The position numbers and the translations under genes were made by a program. From Amycolatopsis sp. CA-128772 (GTDB taxonomy: Bacteria > Actinomycetota > Actinomycetes > Mycobacteriales > Pseudonocardiaceae): 45,416 nucleotides of DNA. Positions 1 through 8,956 of the stretch are shown piece after piece; within the stretch, counting starts at the first letter, position 1, and each line of letters begins with the position of its first letter. Below the pieces are notes generated by a model, which had not been told where the DNA came from, did no database searches, and saw only the letters and a list, made by a program, of their open reading frames with translations. Where the stretch lies: the NCBI RefSeq assembly GCF_002904295.1, contig NZ_PPHG01000091.1, positions 114,458 through 159,873 on the forward strand, read 5' to 3'.

Positions 1-1305
<1,305 letters not shown>

Positions 1306-1397
1306 CGCTCTCCCTTGAGCCAGGTGCAGGACGGCGGACACCAACACCACCGGCGGGGACCAGGGCGGTGTTTTGCGCCGTTTGCCCAGACGTTACG

Positions 1398-1409
1398 TGG
1401 TCCAGACCA
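1398..1409. promoter_or_regulatory. DasR-type operator (dre), copy 1
   Basis: TGGTCCAGACCA has arms TGGTC/GACCA around two central bases and matches the core of the dre consensus (ACTGGTCTAGACCACT) known from Streptomyces chitinase and PTS promoters. It lies 93 bases upstream of the chitinase ATG. The site is seen in the sequence; DasR binding is inferred from the match. Confidence 0.7.
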
Positions 1410-1441
1410 ATTATGGAAGCGTCACCACGAAGAGTGATGAA

Positions 1442-1453
1442 TGGTCGAGACCA
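1442..1453. promoter_or_regulatory. DasR-type operator (dre), copy 2
   Basis: TGGTCGAGACCA repeats the TGGTC-N2-GACCA architecture 44 bases (about four helical turns) after copy 1, which would place two bound dimers on the same face of the DNA. It may serve either divergent promoter. A further half-site (CTGGACCAA) lies near 1534. Confidence 0.65.
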
Positions 1454-1618
1454 GTCCTCGTGCGCCCGGTTCGCCGGCTCGGATCGGTTACGCAGTGCAG
1501 TTGAGCCCTACGCGATCCGGGACCGGACGCGCCCTGGACCAACCGAGTGAAAGCGCCGGATCGTCAGACACATTGCTTGACGAACGGACCGCAAAGAGTC
1601 CACAGTCCGAACGACGAC

Positions 1619-1632
1619 TGGGAGCGCTCCCA
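1619..1632. promoter_or_regulatory. CebR-type operator
   Basis: TGGGAGCGCTCCCA is a perfect 14-bp palindrome identical to the operator bound by the cellobiose/cello-oligosaccharide repressor CebR in streptomycetes. It ends 34 bases before the GTG of the CBM2 hydrolase, where a repressor would block transcription of that gene. No cebR gene is in the window. Confidence 0.8.
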
Positions 1633-1666
1633 AGACGGCCGGTCACTCGTCGAAGAGGAGATCATC

Positions 1667-2887
1667 GTGCGCGCAACGAAGTCCCGTGTCCGGAGAACGA
1701 CGGCCGTCGTGGTGGCCATGGCGGTGACGACCGCGCCTGCCGTGGCCGGCCCGGCGGCAGCCGCGGCGGCGGCCGGCTGCCGGGTCGATTACGCGATCGG
1801 TTCCCAGTGGCAAGGCGGGTTCGGCGCCGCCGTGACGGTGACGAACCTCGGCGACCCGGTGAGTGGCTGGCAGGTGACGTGGACGTTCTCCGCCGACGAG
1901 CGGATCACCCAGCTGTGGAACGGTGCCCACACCCAGTCGGGCGCCCGGGTATCGGTGACCAACGCGTCCTGGAACGGCGCCGTCACCACGGGCGGAACCG
2001 TTTCCTTCGGCTTCAACGCCACGTCCGGCAGCAGCTCGACCGCCCCGTCGACGTTCGCGCTCAACGGCGTCACGTGCAACGGGTCGGCGCCGCCCCCACC
2101 GGCGGGCGGCGACCCCCTGGTGAACAACAACTTCCCGGTCACCCGCGAGGCCGCGTACGGCGACAACCGGTACACCGTGTTCCGGCCGTCGAACCCGCAG
2201 GCGGTGGGGGCGCCGATGCCGGTGCTGGCGTTCGGCAACGGCGCCTGCGCGCACACGGACAACAGCGAGGTCGCCCGCGCGTTGACGTTCATCGCGTCGA
2301 AGGGCTTCGTCGTGGTGGACACCGGATCGGCGAACGGCTCGGCCAACGGCGTGCCGAGCGGCTCCCCCATCCCGTCCCTGCTGACCGGGGCGATCACGTG
2401 GGCGGAGCGGGAGCAGAACCGGTCCGGGGCACCGCTGTCGCAGCGGCTCGACCTGACGAAGGTGGCCACCGCGGGCCACTCCTGCGGCGGTCTCGAGGCC
2501 CTGGTCGCCGCGCAGGACAGCCGGGTCTCGGCCGCCGTCTCGCTGGACAGCGGCTTCTTCGCCGACGGCTCCTTCGGCTACTCCCGAGCCGAGCTCGCCC
2601 GGCTCCACGCACCGACGTTGTTCATGGCCGGCGGCCCCTCCGACATCGCCTACGACAACACCCGGGCCAACTACGACCTGGCTACTGTTCCCGCCGTGCT
2701 GGCGGTACACCCCCAAGCCGGGCACGTCGGCTTCATCACCGGCAACCAGCTGTCCGACGGCATGACCACGGTCGTCCAGTTCCTGGACATGGTCCTTAAC
2801 GGCAACGCCACGGCTCGCAGTTACATCCTGGACCCGTCGGGGCTCGCGTCGAAGTATCCGTGGACGGTGTCCAAGAAGAACTTCTGA
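1667..2887 (+). CDS. Secreted CBM2 - alpha/beta-hydrolase (probable polysaccharide esterase)
   Basis: A 406-residue protein starting at GTG 1667, preceded by AGAGGAG at good spacing; an in-frame extension upstream lacks such a site and would cross the CebR box. Residues 1 to about 36 are a signal peptide ending in an Ala-rich cleavage region. Residues about 37-140 are a family 2 carbohydrate-binding module, followed by a short Pro/Gly linker. The remainder is an alpha/beta-hydrolase of the dienelactone-hydrolase/chlorophyllase-like type: nucleophile elbow GHSCGG (Ser272), probable acid in GGPSD and His in AGHVGF. It probably removes ester groups from plant polysaccharides or hydrolyses another polymer ester; the substrate is unknown. 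The cellulose-type CBM and the CebR box agree on a role in cellulose breakdown. A strong terminator follows. Confidence 0.85.
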   Translation: MRATKSRVRRTTAVVVAMAVTTAPAVAGPAAAAAAAGCRVDYAIGSQWQGGFGAAVTVTNLGDPVSGWQVTWTFSADERITQLWNGAHTQSGARVSVTNASWNGAVTTGGTVSFGFNATSGSSSTAPSTFALNGVTCNGSAPPPPAGGDPLVNNNFPVTREAAYGDNRYTVFRPSNPQAVGAPMPVLAFGNGACAHTDNSEVARALTFIASKGFVVVDTGSANGSANGVPSGSPIPSLLTGAITWAEREQNRSGAPLSQRLDLTKVATAGHSCGGLEALVAAQDSRVSAAVSLDSGFFADGSFGYSRAELARLHAPTLFMAGGPSDIAYDNTRANYDLATVPAVLAVHPQAGHVGFITGNQLSDGMTTVVQFLDMVLNGNATARSYILDPSGLASKYPWTVSKKNF

Positions 2888-2906
2888 CCGGCGGAGGCGA
2901 AACAGC

Positions 2907-2936
2907 AAGGAACCCCCTGTTTCCAGGGGGTTCCTT
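2907..2936 (+). terminator. Rho-independent-type terminator after the CBM2 hydrolase
   Basis: A perfect 13-bp stem (AAGGAACCCCCTG with CAGGGGGTTCCTT) and a TTTC loop lie 19 bases after the stop codon. The U-tract is short, as is common in actinomycetes. The hairpin may also end transcripts leaving the tRNA-Arg gene from the other side. Confidence 0.85.
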
Positions 2937-2958
2937 GTAGTGCTGTCTCAACCAGACG

Positions 2959-3032
2959 TGCGCCCGAAGGGATTCGAACCCCTGACCTTCTGATCCGTAG
3001 TCAGATGCTCTATCCAGCTGAGCTACGGGCGC
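2959..3032 (-). tRNA. tRNA-Arg (anticodon ACG)
   Basis: Read on the minus strand, a 7-bp acceptor stem GCGCCCG/CGGGCGC, a D-arm, a TCTGA/TCAGA anticodon stem with loop CTACGGA and a T-arm with GGTTCGAATCC form a complete cloverleaf. The anticodon ACG would be edited to ICG to read CGU/CGC/CGA. The discriminator is A and CCA is not encoded. Confidence 0.97.
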
Positions 3033-3073
3033 GTGTTCAGTTGTAACCTAGCACCCGGCGGACCGGGTACCAG

Positions 3074-3163
3074 CGGAGGCTCCGGGATTTGAACCCGGGA
3101 GGGGGGGTTACCCCCAACCGCATTAGCAGTGCGGCGCCATAGACCAGACTAGGCGAAGCCTCC
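3074..3163 (-). tRNA. tRNA-Ser (anticodon GCT)
   Basis: The 90-base minus-strand cloverleaf has acceptor stem GGAGGCT/AGCCTCC, anticodon stem CCGCA/TGCGG with loop CTGCTAA (anticodon GCT, reading AGC/AGU), and the long variable arm typical of serine tRNAs (GGTTGGGGGTAACCCCC). Discriminator G, CCA not encoded. It lies 41 bases upstream of tRNA-Arg in the same direction, so the two may be co-transcribed. Confidence 0.97.
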
Positions 3164-3228
3164 TGGGCCCAACGACCACTGCTCAGATAGGTTACACACC
3201 CCCGAATACCCCTCGGATAGCACCCCCC

Positions 3229-4944
3229 TTAAGCCCGTTGCAGCAGTCTGAGCAGGCGCGGGGACCGGCCGCCCAGGCCCTCGGCCTCGAACGTTGCGAT
3301 GCCCACCCTCGGGAGTTCGCGGACGCCCGGGTACACCAGGTACCTCGGCACCCAGCGCGGCTGGAACTTCGCGTTGAAGCGGTACAGCGTCTCGATCTGG
3401 ATCCAGCGCGAGAAAAAATGGAGCACCTTCGCCGACATGCGGGCGACCGGGCCCGCGCCGATGCGCTGGCCCTGCTCCATCAGCGCGCGGAACGCCGCGA
3501 AGTTCAGCGACACCTGGGAAACGCCGTGGCGGCCCGCCGCCAGGAGGAGCTCCGAGATCATCAGCTCGTTGACGCCGTTGTCGGCCGTGCGGTCGCGGCG
3601 CATCACGTCCAGGGACAGGCCGCTCGTGCCCCACGGCACGAACTGGAGCACCCCGCGGACCCGGCCGCCCTGCTCGGCCGTCACCAGCACCGATCCCGGG
3701 TCGCCCATGCGGCCCAGAGCCATCGAGAACCCGCGTTCGGTGTCCGTGCCGCGCCAGTTGGCCGCCAGCACCTCCAGCTCGGCCAGCTCGCCCGGACGCA
3801 GGTCCTCGGCCCGCCGCACCAGCACCTTGTAGCCCGCCCGCTTGGTGCGGGCCGCCGCCTGGCGGACGCCGCGCATCGTGCGGCCGTCCAGGGTGAAGCC
3901 GGCCGCGTCGACCACCGCCTCGTCGCCGATTTCCAGTACCTCCAGGCCGAACCGGGCCCAGATTGTCGCGCCCAGCTCGGAGACGCCCATCGCCGCCGGG
4001 ATCCAGCCGCCCGTGCGGCAGACCTCCAGGTACTCCTCGATCGCGCCCGGCCACGCTTCGTGGTCGCCCAGGGGGTCGGCCGAACACAGCGCCACGCCGG
4101 CGATCACGCGGTAGGTGACCGCCGCCTTGCCCGTCTTCGAGAACACCGCGAACTTGTCCCGCCGCAGCGCGAAGTAGCCGAGGGAGTCGCGCTCGCCGTG
4201 CTCGTCCAGCAGCCGGCGCAGGCGCGCGACCTCCTCGTCGGTCAGCCGCGGCGCCGGCTCGGCCGAGCGCAGCAGGAAGTACGCCGAGACCAGGAGGGCC
4301 GCGAGGCCGAACAGCAGGCCGACGGCGGCGGTGAGGTCCTCCAGCCACATCTGGTGGAACACCGCGGGTCCGCTGGCCGCGACCAGCGCCAGCGCGGACT
4401 CCGCGAGCCGGTCGCCGAAGCCCATCGGTTCCAGGGCCGCGCGGGGCGCCACGGACAGCAGGATGACGTTGATAACGAACCCGGCCAGCGCCAGCTGGAC
4501 GAACACGTGCACCGCCCGCCAGCGCCCGACCACCGGGTCCGGCTTCGCGACGAAGTAACGCCGGTTCGCGATCAGGCCCACCAGCAGCAGCACCGAAACC
4601 AGGCCGGCGCCGAAGACGTGCTTCAGCCCGAGGTGCGACATCGTGAGCAGCACCGTCGCGCCGACCGCCAGCTGCCACGCCCGGCGCTTGCGGCGACGCA
4701 GGCCCGCGGCCAGCAGCACCAGCAGCACGCCCATGACCAGCGCCACGGTCGCCGCGGCCACCGTGGCCTCCTGCGGCAGCTCCAGCCATTCGGCCAGGTG
4801 CCCGCGCAGGCTGCGCCGCCCGGCCGGGATCAGGATCGAGCCCAGCGTCATCAGGCCCGCCAGCCGGGTCACCCAGGTGATCACCCCCACGGTGGTGGCC
4901 CCGGCCACCTTCCAGGTGATCTGCGCGCGTGTCCCCGTCACCAC
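3229..4944 (-). CDS. MprF-like membrane protein, DUF2156 phosphatidylglycerol lysyltransferase domain
   Basis: About 571 residues from a tandem GTG-GTG start at 4944; a longer in-frame version would run into the upstream aacS gene, so I reject it. The N-terminal 240 or so residues hold several membrane segments (VGVITWVTRLAGLMTLGSIL onward, then LVMGVLLVLLAAGL and others). The C-terminal part is the DUF2156 aminoacyl-PG synthase domain, seen in the GYFALRRDKFAVFS start, the CSADPLG and LGATIWARFG segments and the HFFSRWIQIETLYRFNAKF tail. Homologues move an aminoacyl group, typically lysine from Lys-tRNA, onto phosphatidylglycerol, reducing membrane negative charge and giving resistance to cationic peptides. 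There is no LysRS domain as in mycobacterial LysX. It is 37 bases downstream of aacS and may be co-transcribed with it. Substrate specificity is not visible. Confidence 0.88.
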   Translation of the reverse strand: MVTGTRAQITWKVAGATTVGVITWVTRLAGLMTLGSILIPAGRRSLRGHLAEWLELPQEATVAAATVALVMGVLLVLLAAGLRRRKRRAWQLAVGATVLLTMSHLGLKHVFGAGLVSVLLLVGLIANRRYFVAKPDPVVGRWRAVHVFVQLALAGFVINVILLSVAPRAALEPMGFGDRLAESALALVAASGPAVFHQMWLEDLTAAVGLLFGLAALLVSAYFLLRSAEPAPRLTDEEVARLRRLLDEHGERDSLGYFALRRDKFAVFSKTGKAAVTYRVIAGVALCSADPLGDHEAWPGAIEEYLEVCRTGGWIPAAMGVSELGATIWARFGLEVLEIGDEAVVDAAGFTLDGRTMRGVRQAAARTKRAGYKVLVRRAEDLRPGELAELEVLAANWRGTDTERGFSMALGRMGDPGSVLVTAEQGGRVRGVLQFVPWGTSGLSLDVMRRDRTADNGVNELMISELLLAAGRHGVSQVSLNFAAFRALMEQGQRIGAGPVARMSAKVLHFFSRWIQIETLYRFNAKFQPRWVPRYLVYPGVRELPRVGIATFEAEGLGGRSPRLLRLLQRA

Positions 4945-4981
4945 CTGTACAACCCGCCGTGGATGATCATGCTTCCCCCAT

Positions 4982-6961
4982 CTACCCCCCGGCGAGCTCC
5001 ACGAACGGCGCCAGCGCCGCCGGGTTGGCCAGCGCGTCCCGGCTGACGGCCCGGTCAGGAGCCACACCGGCGAGGATCTTCTTCACCGGTACCTCACACT
5101 TCTTACCGTTCAAGGTACGAGGTATCTCGGAAACCACGACGAACCGATCGGGTACATGGCGCGGTGACAGCGCGCTACGGAGCTCCTTGCGCAGCCGCGG
5201 CTCGATGTCTTCGAGCGCGACACCGCCGGCGAGGACCACGAAGCAGATCAGCCGGCCGTCCTCGTTCCCGGCCGCCGAGGTGTCCACGACCAGGGAATCC
5301 GCGATCTCGTCGTAGCCCTCGACGACCCGGTAGAACTCCGCCGTGCCCATCCGGACGCCGCCGCGGTTGAGCGTCGAGTCGCTGCGGCCGTAGATCACCG
5401 CCGAGCCGCGGTTCGTGATGCGGATCCAGTCGCCGTGGCGCCACCGCCCGGGGTACATCTCGAAGTACGCCTCACGCAGGCGCGAGCCGTCCGGGTCGTT
5501 CCAGAAGAACACCGGCATCGACGGCATCGGCTTCGTGATGACCAGCTCGCCGACCTCCTCGACGACGGCCTTGCCGGCCTCGTCGAAGGCGTTCACCGCG
5601 GCACCGAGCGCCGGGCAGGACAGCTCGCCCAGCCACACCGGCACGTCGGGCGCCGACGCGACGAACGCCGCGCACAGGTCGGTGCCGCCGGACACCGAGC
5701 AGATCTGGACGTTCCGCCCGACCTCGTCGACGATCCACCGGAAGCCTTCGACGCTCAGCGGGGCGCCGGTGGAGCCCAGCGCGCGCAGCCCGCTCAGGTC
5801 GTAGCGCTCGGCGGGCTTGATGCCGGCCTTGAGGCAGCTCTGGATGAACGGCGCCGACGTGCCGAAGTAGGTGACGCGGTGCTGCTCGGCCAGGTGCCAG
5901 AGCGCGTTCAGGTCCGGGAAGCCGGGGCTGCCGTCGTAGAGCACGATCGTGGTGCCGACGAGCAGGCCGGAGATGAGGAAGTTCCACATCATCCAGCCGG
6001 TGGTGCTGAACCAGAAGAACCGGTCGCCGGGGCCGAGGTCGGTCTGCAGCGCGAGGGCCTTGAGGTGCTCCAGGGTGATGCCGCCGTGGCCGTGCACGAT
6101 GCCCTTCGGCAGGCCGGTGGTGCCCGAGGAGTAGAGCACCCACAGTGGGTGCGCGAACTCGACCGGCTCGAACAGCAGGGGCGCGCCCGCGTGCTTCGCG
6201 AGCAGCCCGTCCCAGTCGAGGGCGTCGTCCATCCGGCCTTCGCCGACGTACTCGACCAGCACGGTCGCGGCCAGCGACGGCAGCTGCGCCTGCAGGTCGG
6301 CGATCGTCGTCCGGATGTCGAACTGGCGGCCGTTGTAGGCGTAGGCGTTGACCGCGAAGAGCACCTTCGGCTCGATCTGGACGAACCGATCGGCGACCGC
6401 GCGGACGCCGAAGTCCGGCGAGCACGACGACCAGATCGCCCCGATGCTCGCCGCGGCGAGGAAGGCGACCAGCGTCTGCGGGCAGTTCGGCGCCAGGGCG
6501 ACGACCCGGTCACCCTTGCCGACGCCCAGCTCGAGGAAGGCCGCCCGGGCCGCGGCGACCTGCGCGCGAAGCTCGCCGTACGTCAGGTGGCTCGCGAAGC
6601 CGTCTTCGCGGTGGAAGATGACCGCCGTCTCGTCGTCGGCCTTCGCGGCGCCCGCGACGCCGGGGGTGAGCGCGTGCTCGGCGTAGTTCAGCGTGCCGCC
6701 CTCGAACCAGACGGCGTCCGGCATCCCGCCCGAAAGCACCTCACCCGGCTGGTCGTGCCAGCGGACGCCGAGGAAGTCCGCGACCGCCGCCCAGAAGTCC
6801 GGGCCGCGCTCGACCGAGAACTCCCACAGCGAGCGGTAGTCGTCCACCTCGACGCCGCGCTCGGCGCGCAGCCACCGGCGGAACTCGTCGATCTTGGTGT
6901 CGGCTACGTGGCCCGGCTCGGGGCGCCAGAGCACTTCGGGGGCGTCGGCGGTGTGCGTCAC
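4982..6961 (-). CDS. aacS: Acetoacetyl-CoA synthetase (acetoacetate-CoA ligase)
   Basis: A 659-residue member of the acyl-adenylate-forming superfamily, the usual length for acetoacetate-CoA ligase. The N-terminus (LWRPEPGHVADTKIDEFRRWL) and the region LWEFSVERGPDFWAAVADFLGV are characteristic of AacS rather than acetyl-CoA synthetase. The AMP-binding P-loop is YSSGTTGLPKGIVHGHGG; STGAPLS, the YGRSDSTLNRGGVRMGTAEFY hinge region and a C-terminal LNGKKCEVPVKKIL with the acyl-adenylation Lys are all present. The enzyme activates acetoacetate with ATP and CoA in the cytosol, feeding ketone bodies or leucine-derived acetoacetate into acyl-CoA metabolism. The start ATG at 6961 fits the family N-terminus. 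The MprF-like gene follows closely; no functional link is obvious. Confidence 0.93.
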   Translation of the reverse strand: MTHTADAPEVLWRPEPGHVADTKIDEFRRWLRAERGVEVDDYRSLWEFSVERGPDFWAAVADFLGVRWHDQPGEVLSGGMPDAVWFEGGTLNYAEHALTPGVAGAAKADDETAVIFHREDGFASHLTYGELRAQVAAARAAFLELGVGKGDRVVALAPNCPQTLVAFLAAASIGAIWSSCSPDFGVRAVADRFVQIEPKVLFAVNAYAYNGRQFDIRTTIADLQAQLPSLAATVLVEYVGEGRMDDALDWDGLLAKHAGAPLLFEPVEFAHPLWVLYSSGTTGLPKGIVHGHGGITLEHLKALALQTDLGPGDRFFWFSTTGWMMWNFLISGLLVGTTIVLYDGSPGFPDLNALWHLAEQHRVTYFGTSAPFIQSCLKAGIKPAERYDLSGLRALGSTGAPLSVEGFRWIVDEVGRNVQICSVSGGTDLCAAFVASAPDVPVWLGELSCPALGAAVNAFDEAGKAVVEEVGELVITKPMPSMPVFFWNDPDGSRLREAYFEMYPGRWRHGDWIRITNRGSAVIYGRSDSTLNRGGVRMGTAEFYRVVEGYDEIADSLVVDTSAAGNEDGRLICFVVLAGGVALEDIEPRLRKELRSALSPRHVPDRFVVVSEIPRTLNGKKCEVPVKKILAGVAPDRAVSRDALANPAALAPFVELAGG

Positions 6962-7046
6962 GCCCCGAGCCTAATCCCTCGGATCCGGAAGTCACCGTGG
7001 TCGGAACCGACATGGAACAAGGGCAGACGGTGGTTCCTGCCCACAC

Positions 7047-7688
7047 TTACCGCAGGTGCGCGTCGAACCAGTTCAGCGTGCGCTGCCACGCCTCCGCGGC
7101 CGCGCCCGGGTCGGCGTCGAAGCGGTGGTTCGCACCCGGGTAGTGGACGACGTTCGTGGCGACCTTCGCCGACGCGGCGGCGTCCCGCAGGCGCTCGACG
7201 TCGGCGCCGCCCGCCGCGTCGCCGGCGTCGCCGTACATGCCGAGCCACGGGCTGGTGAGCTTGCCGGCGATCTCGACCAGCGCGGGCAGTTCGGCGGCCT
7301 GCTGGCCGCCGACGCTGACGGCCGCGCCGAGCCGGCGGTGCGACGCGACGACCAGCGCCGCGGTGCCGCCCAGGTCGAAGCCCATCACGCCGAGCAGGTC
7401 GGCCTGGACGCCCCGCTCGACCAGCCAGGCCAGGGTGAGGTCGGTCGCGTCCAGCAGGTCCTGCTGGGTGAGGCGGTCGTTCTCCAGGTGCGGGGTGACA
7501 GTCAGCCAGCCCTCCGTGGCCAGGCTCGCGAGCAGCAGTTTCACGCCGTCGGTGACGCCGTCGGCCTCGTGCAGCACCACCAGGCCGCCGCGTAGCGCGC
7601 CTTCGGGTTCCGAGAAGGTCAGGCGCAGGGTGCGGCCGTCGGTGCGCTGGTAGTCCGCGGTGGAGGTCGACGTCATTGGTTCACTCAA
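7047..7688 (-). CDS. Dienelactone-hydrolase family protein with Asp at the nucleophile position
   Basis: A 213-residue alpha/beta-hydrolase with dienelactone hydrolase (DLH) layout: strand-loop VVLHEADG with the DLH Glu (Glu41), nucleophile elbow VMGFDLGG, candidate acid Asp154 or Asp157 in MYGDAGD, and His188 in GANHRFD. In canonical DLH the elbow is G-x-C-x-G-G (or Ser); here the residue is Asp105, read directly from GGCTTCGACCTGGGC on the minus strand. An Asp nucleophile is known in haloalkane dehalogenases and epoxide hydrolases of the same superfamily, so an altered reaction or a non-catalytic role is possible. The start is TTG 7688 (GGAAG just upstream) or ATG 7676; the choice does not affect the domain. 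It is 85 bases upstream of aacS, same strand. Substrate unknown. Confidence 0.85.
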   Translation of the reverse strand: MSEPMTSTSTADYQRTDGRTLRLTFSEPEGALRGGLVVLHEADGVTDGVKLLLASLATEGWLTVTPHLENDRLTQQDLLDATDLTLAWLVERGVQADLLGVMGFDLGGTAALVVASHRRLGAAVSVGGQQAAELPALVEIAGKLTSPWLGMYGDAGDAAGGADVERLRDAAASAKVATNVVHYPGANHRFDADPGAAAEAWQRTLNWFDAHLR

Positions 7689-7811
7689 TCACTTCCAGGT
7701 GAACGGGAGGAAGCCCGGCCCGGACACAGTCCGCCGGAAGGGAGTCGCGGGGCGGCCGCGGGAAAAGATACGGTGACCGGGTCGTCCCGTCGATTTCCAG
7801 GAGCGCCGAAG

Positions 7812-8867
7812 ATGCCGTCCGTGTCCCCGCGTGCCGATCTCGAATCGTTGCCGAAATACATCCCTGGCCGGACGATCGAAGGTGCGGTCAAGCTGGCGAG
7901 CAACGAGGTGCCCGGCGGCGCGCTGCCGAGCGTCGCGCAGGCCATCGCCGAAGCCGCGGCCGGCATCAACCGCTACCCGGACACCGGCTCGCAGGCGCTG
8001 CGCGAGCGGCTGGCCCGCGAGCTGGACGTGCCGGTGGAGCGCGTCGCGATCGGCTGCGGCTCGGTGTCGCTGTGCCAGCAGACGATCCAGGCGGTGTGCG
8101 CGCCCGGCGACGAGGTCATCTTCGGCTGGCGTTCCTTCGAGGCGTACCCGATCGTCACGCAGGTCGCGAACGCCGTCTCGGTGAAGGTTCCGATCACCGA
8201 GGGCCAGGAGCTCGACCTCGACGCGATGCTCGCGGCGATCACCGACCGGACGCGCGTGGTCTTCGTCTGCAACCCGAACAACCCCACCGGCACGGCCGTG
8301 CGCCGCGCCGAGCTGGAGCGGTTCCTGGCTTCGGTGCCGGAGCACGTGCTGGTCGTGCTGGACGAGGCGTACAAGGAGTTCGTCACCGACCCCGAGGTGC
8401 CCGACGGCGTCGAGTACACCCGTACCCGGTCGAACGTGATGGTGCTTCGCACGTTCTCGAAGGCGTACGGCCTCGCGGGCCTTCGCGTCGGTTACGCAGT
8501 GGCGCCCGAGCCGATCGCGGACGCGCTTCGCCAGGTGTACGTGGCGTTTTCGGTGAACATGCTGGCCCAGGTGGCCGCGCTGGCGTCCCTCGACGCGGCC
8601 GGCGAGCTGCTGGAGCGCTGCAAGGAGATCGTCGCCGAGCGCGGACGGGTGCGGGACGCGCTGCTCGAGGCGGGTTACCGGGTGCCGGAGACGCAGGCGA
8701 ACTTCGTCTGGCTGCCCCTGGGTGACGAGGCGGTGCCGTTCGCCGAGCACGCGCTGGACCGCAAGCTGGTGGTGCGCCCGTTCGCCGGCGACGGCGTCCG
8801 CGTGACCATCGGCACCCGCGAGGAGAACGACCTGTTCCTGGCCGCGGCCCGGGAGTTCCGCCGGTAG
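7812..8867 (+). CDS. pat: Aromatic/histidinol-phosphate aminotransferase (Pat/HisC2 type)
   Basis: A 351-residue fold-type I PLP aminotransferase. I place the start at ATG 7812 because AGGAG lies eight bases upstream; a GTG at 7773 is possible but has no such site. Family signs in order: PKYIPGRTIEGAVKLASNE, CGSVSLCQQ (a Pat/HisC2 marker), VCNPNNPTGT, DEAYKEF, FSKAYGLAGLRVGYA with the PLP-binding Lys, and the QANFVWLPLG and VRPFAGDGVRVTIGTREEND substrate-binding tail. From memory it closely resembles M. tuberculosis Rv3772 (HisC2/Pat), which transaminates phenylalanine and tyrosine pathway keto acids and may use histidinol phosphate. No his genes are nearby, which favours the aromatic role. 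A small hairpin follows the stop. Confidence 0.9.
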   Translation: MPSVSPRADLESLPKYIPGRTIEGAVKLASNEVPGGALPSVAQAIAEAAAGINRYPDTGSQALRERLARELDVPVERVAIGCGSVSLCQQTIQAVCAPGDEVIFGWRSFEAYPIVTQVANAVSVKVPITEGQELDLDAMLAAITDRTRVVFVCNPNNPTGTAVRRAELERFLASVPEHVLVVLDEAYKEFVTDPEVPDGVEYTRTRSNVMVLRTFSKAYGLAGLRVGYAVAPEPIADALRQVYVAFSVNMLAQVAALASLDAAGELLERCKEIVAERGRVRDALLEAGYRVPETQANFVWLPLGDEAVPFAEHALDRKLVVRPFAGDGVRVTIGTREENDLFLAAAREFRR

Positions 8868-8884
8868 CTTGCCGCGGTGGCAAG
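8868..8884 (+). terminator. Small hairpin after the aminotransferase
   Basis: CTTGCC-GCGGT-GGCAAG, a perfect 6-bp stem immediately after the stop codon. It has no T-run and could be a weak terminator or RNA 3'-end stabiliser. Confidence 0.35.
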
Positions 8885-8919
8885 GCGGCGTCCGATGGGT
8901 TGACGTTGCCGTGGCGCTG

Positions 8920-8943
8920 AGCCGTTCCCGGTGGGGGACGGCT
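8920..8943. promoter_or_regulatory. Inverted repeat in the leader of the XRE regulator
   Basis: AGCCGTTCCC and GGGGACGGCT form 10-base arms with one G-T type mismatch around GGTG, ending 13 bases before the ATG at 8957. The position suits an autoregulatory operator or a translational hairpin. No binding data can be read from sequence. Confidence 0.4.
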
Positions 8944-8956
8944 TAGCTTTCCCGGC

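Larger units (their letters stand above)
1306..1666. other. Divergent control region between two secreted CBM2 enzymes
   Basis: This 361-base stretch has no convincing gene. It holds two DasR-type palindromes (1398-1409 and 1442-1453), a perfect CebR-type palindrome (1619-1632) and the ribosome binding sites of both flanking genes. I could not fix -10/-35 elements. Confidence 0.6.

Noticed and set aside
2959..3163. tRNA pair as an integrated-element attachment site
   Set aside because: No integrase, excisionase or partial tRNA copy is visible near the two tRNAs.
3238..5046. Plus-strand 602-codon frame opposite the MprF-like gene
   Set aside because: Gln/Arg/His-rich shadow translation without recognisable domains; the minus strand has membrane helices and a DUF2156 domain.
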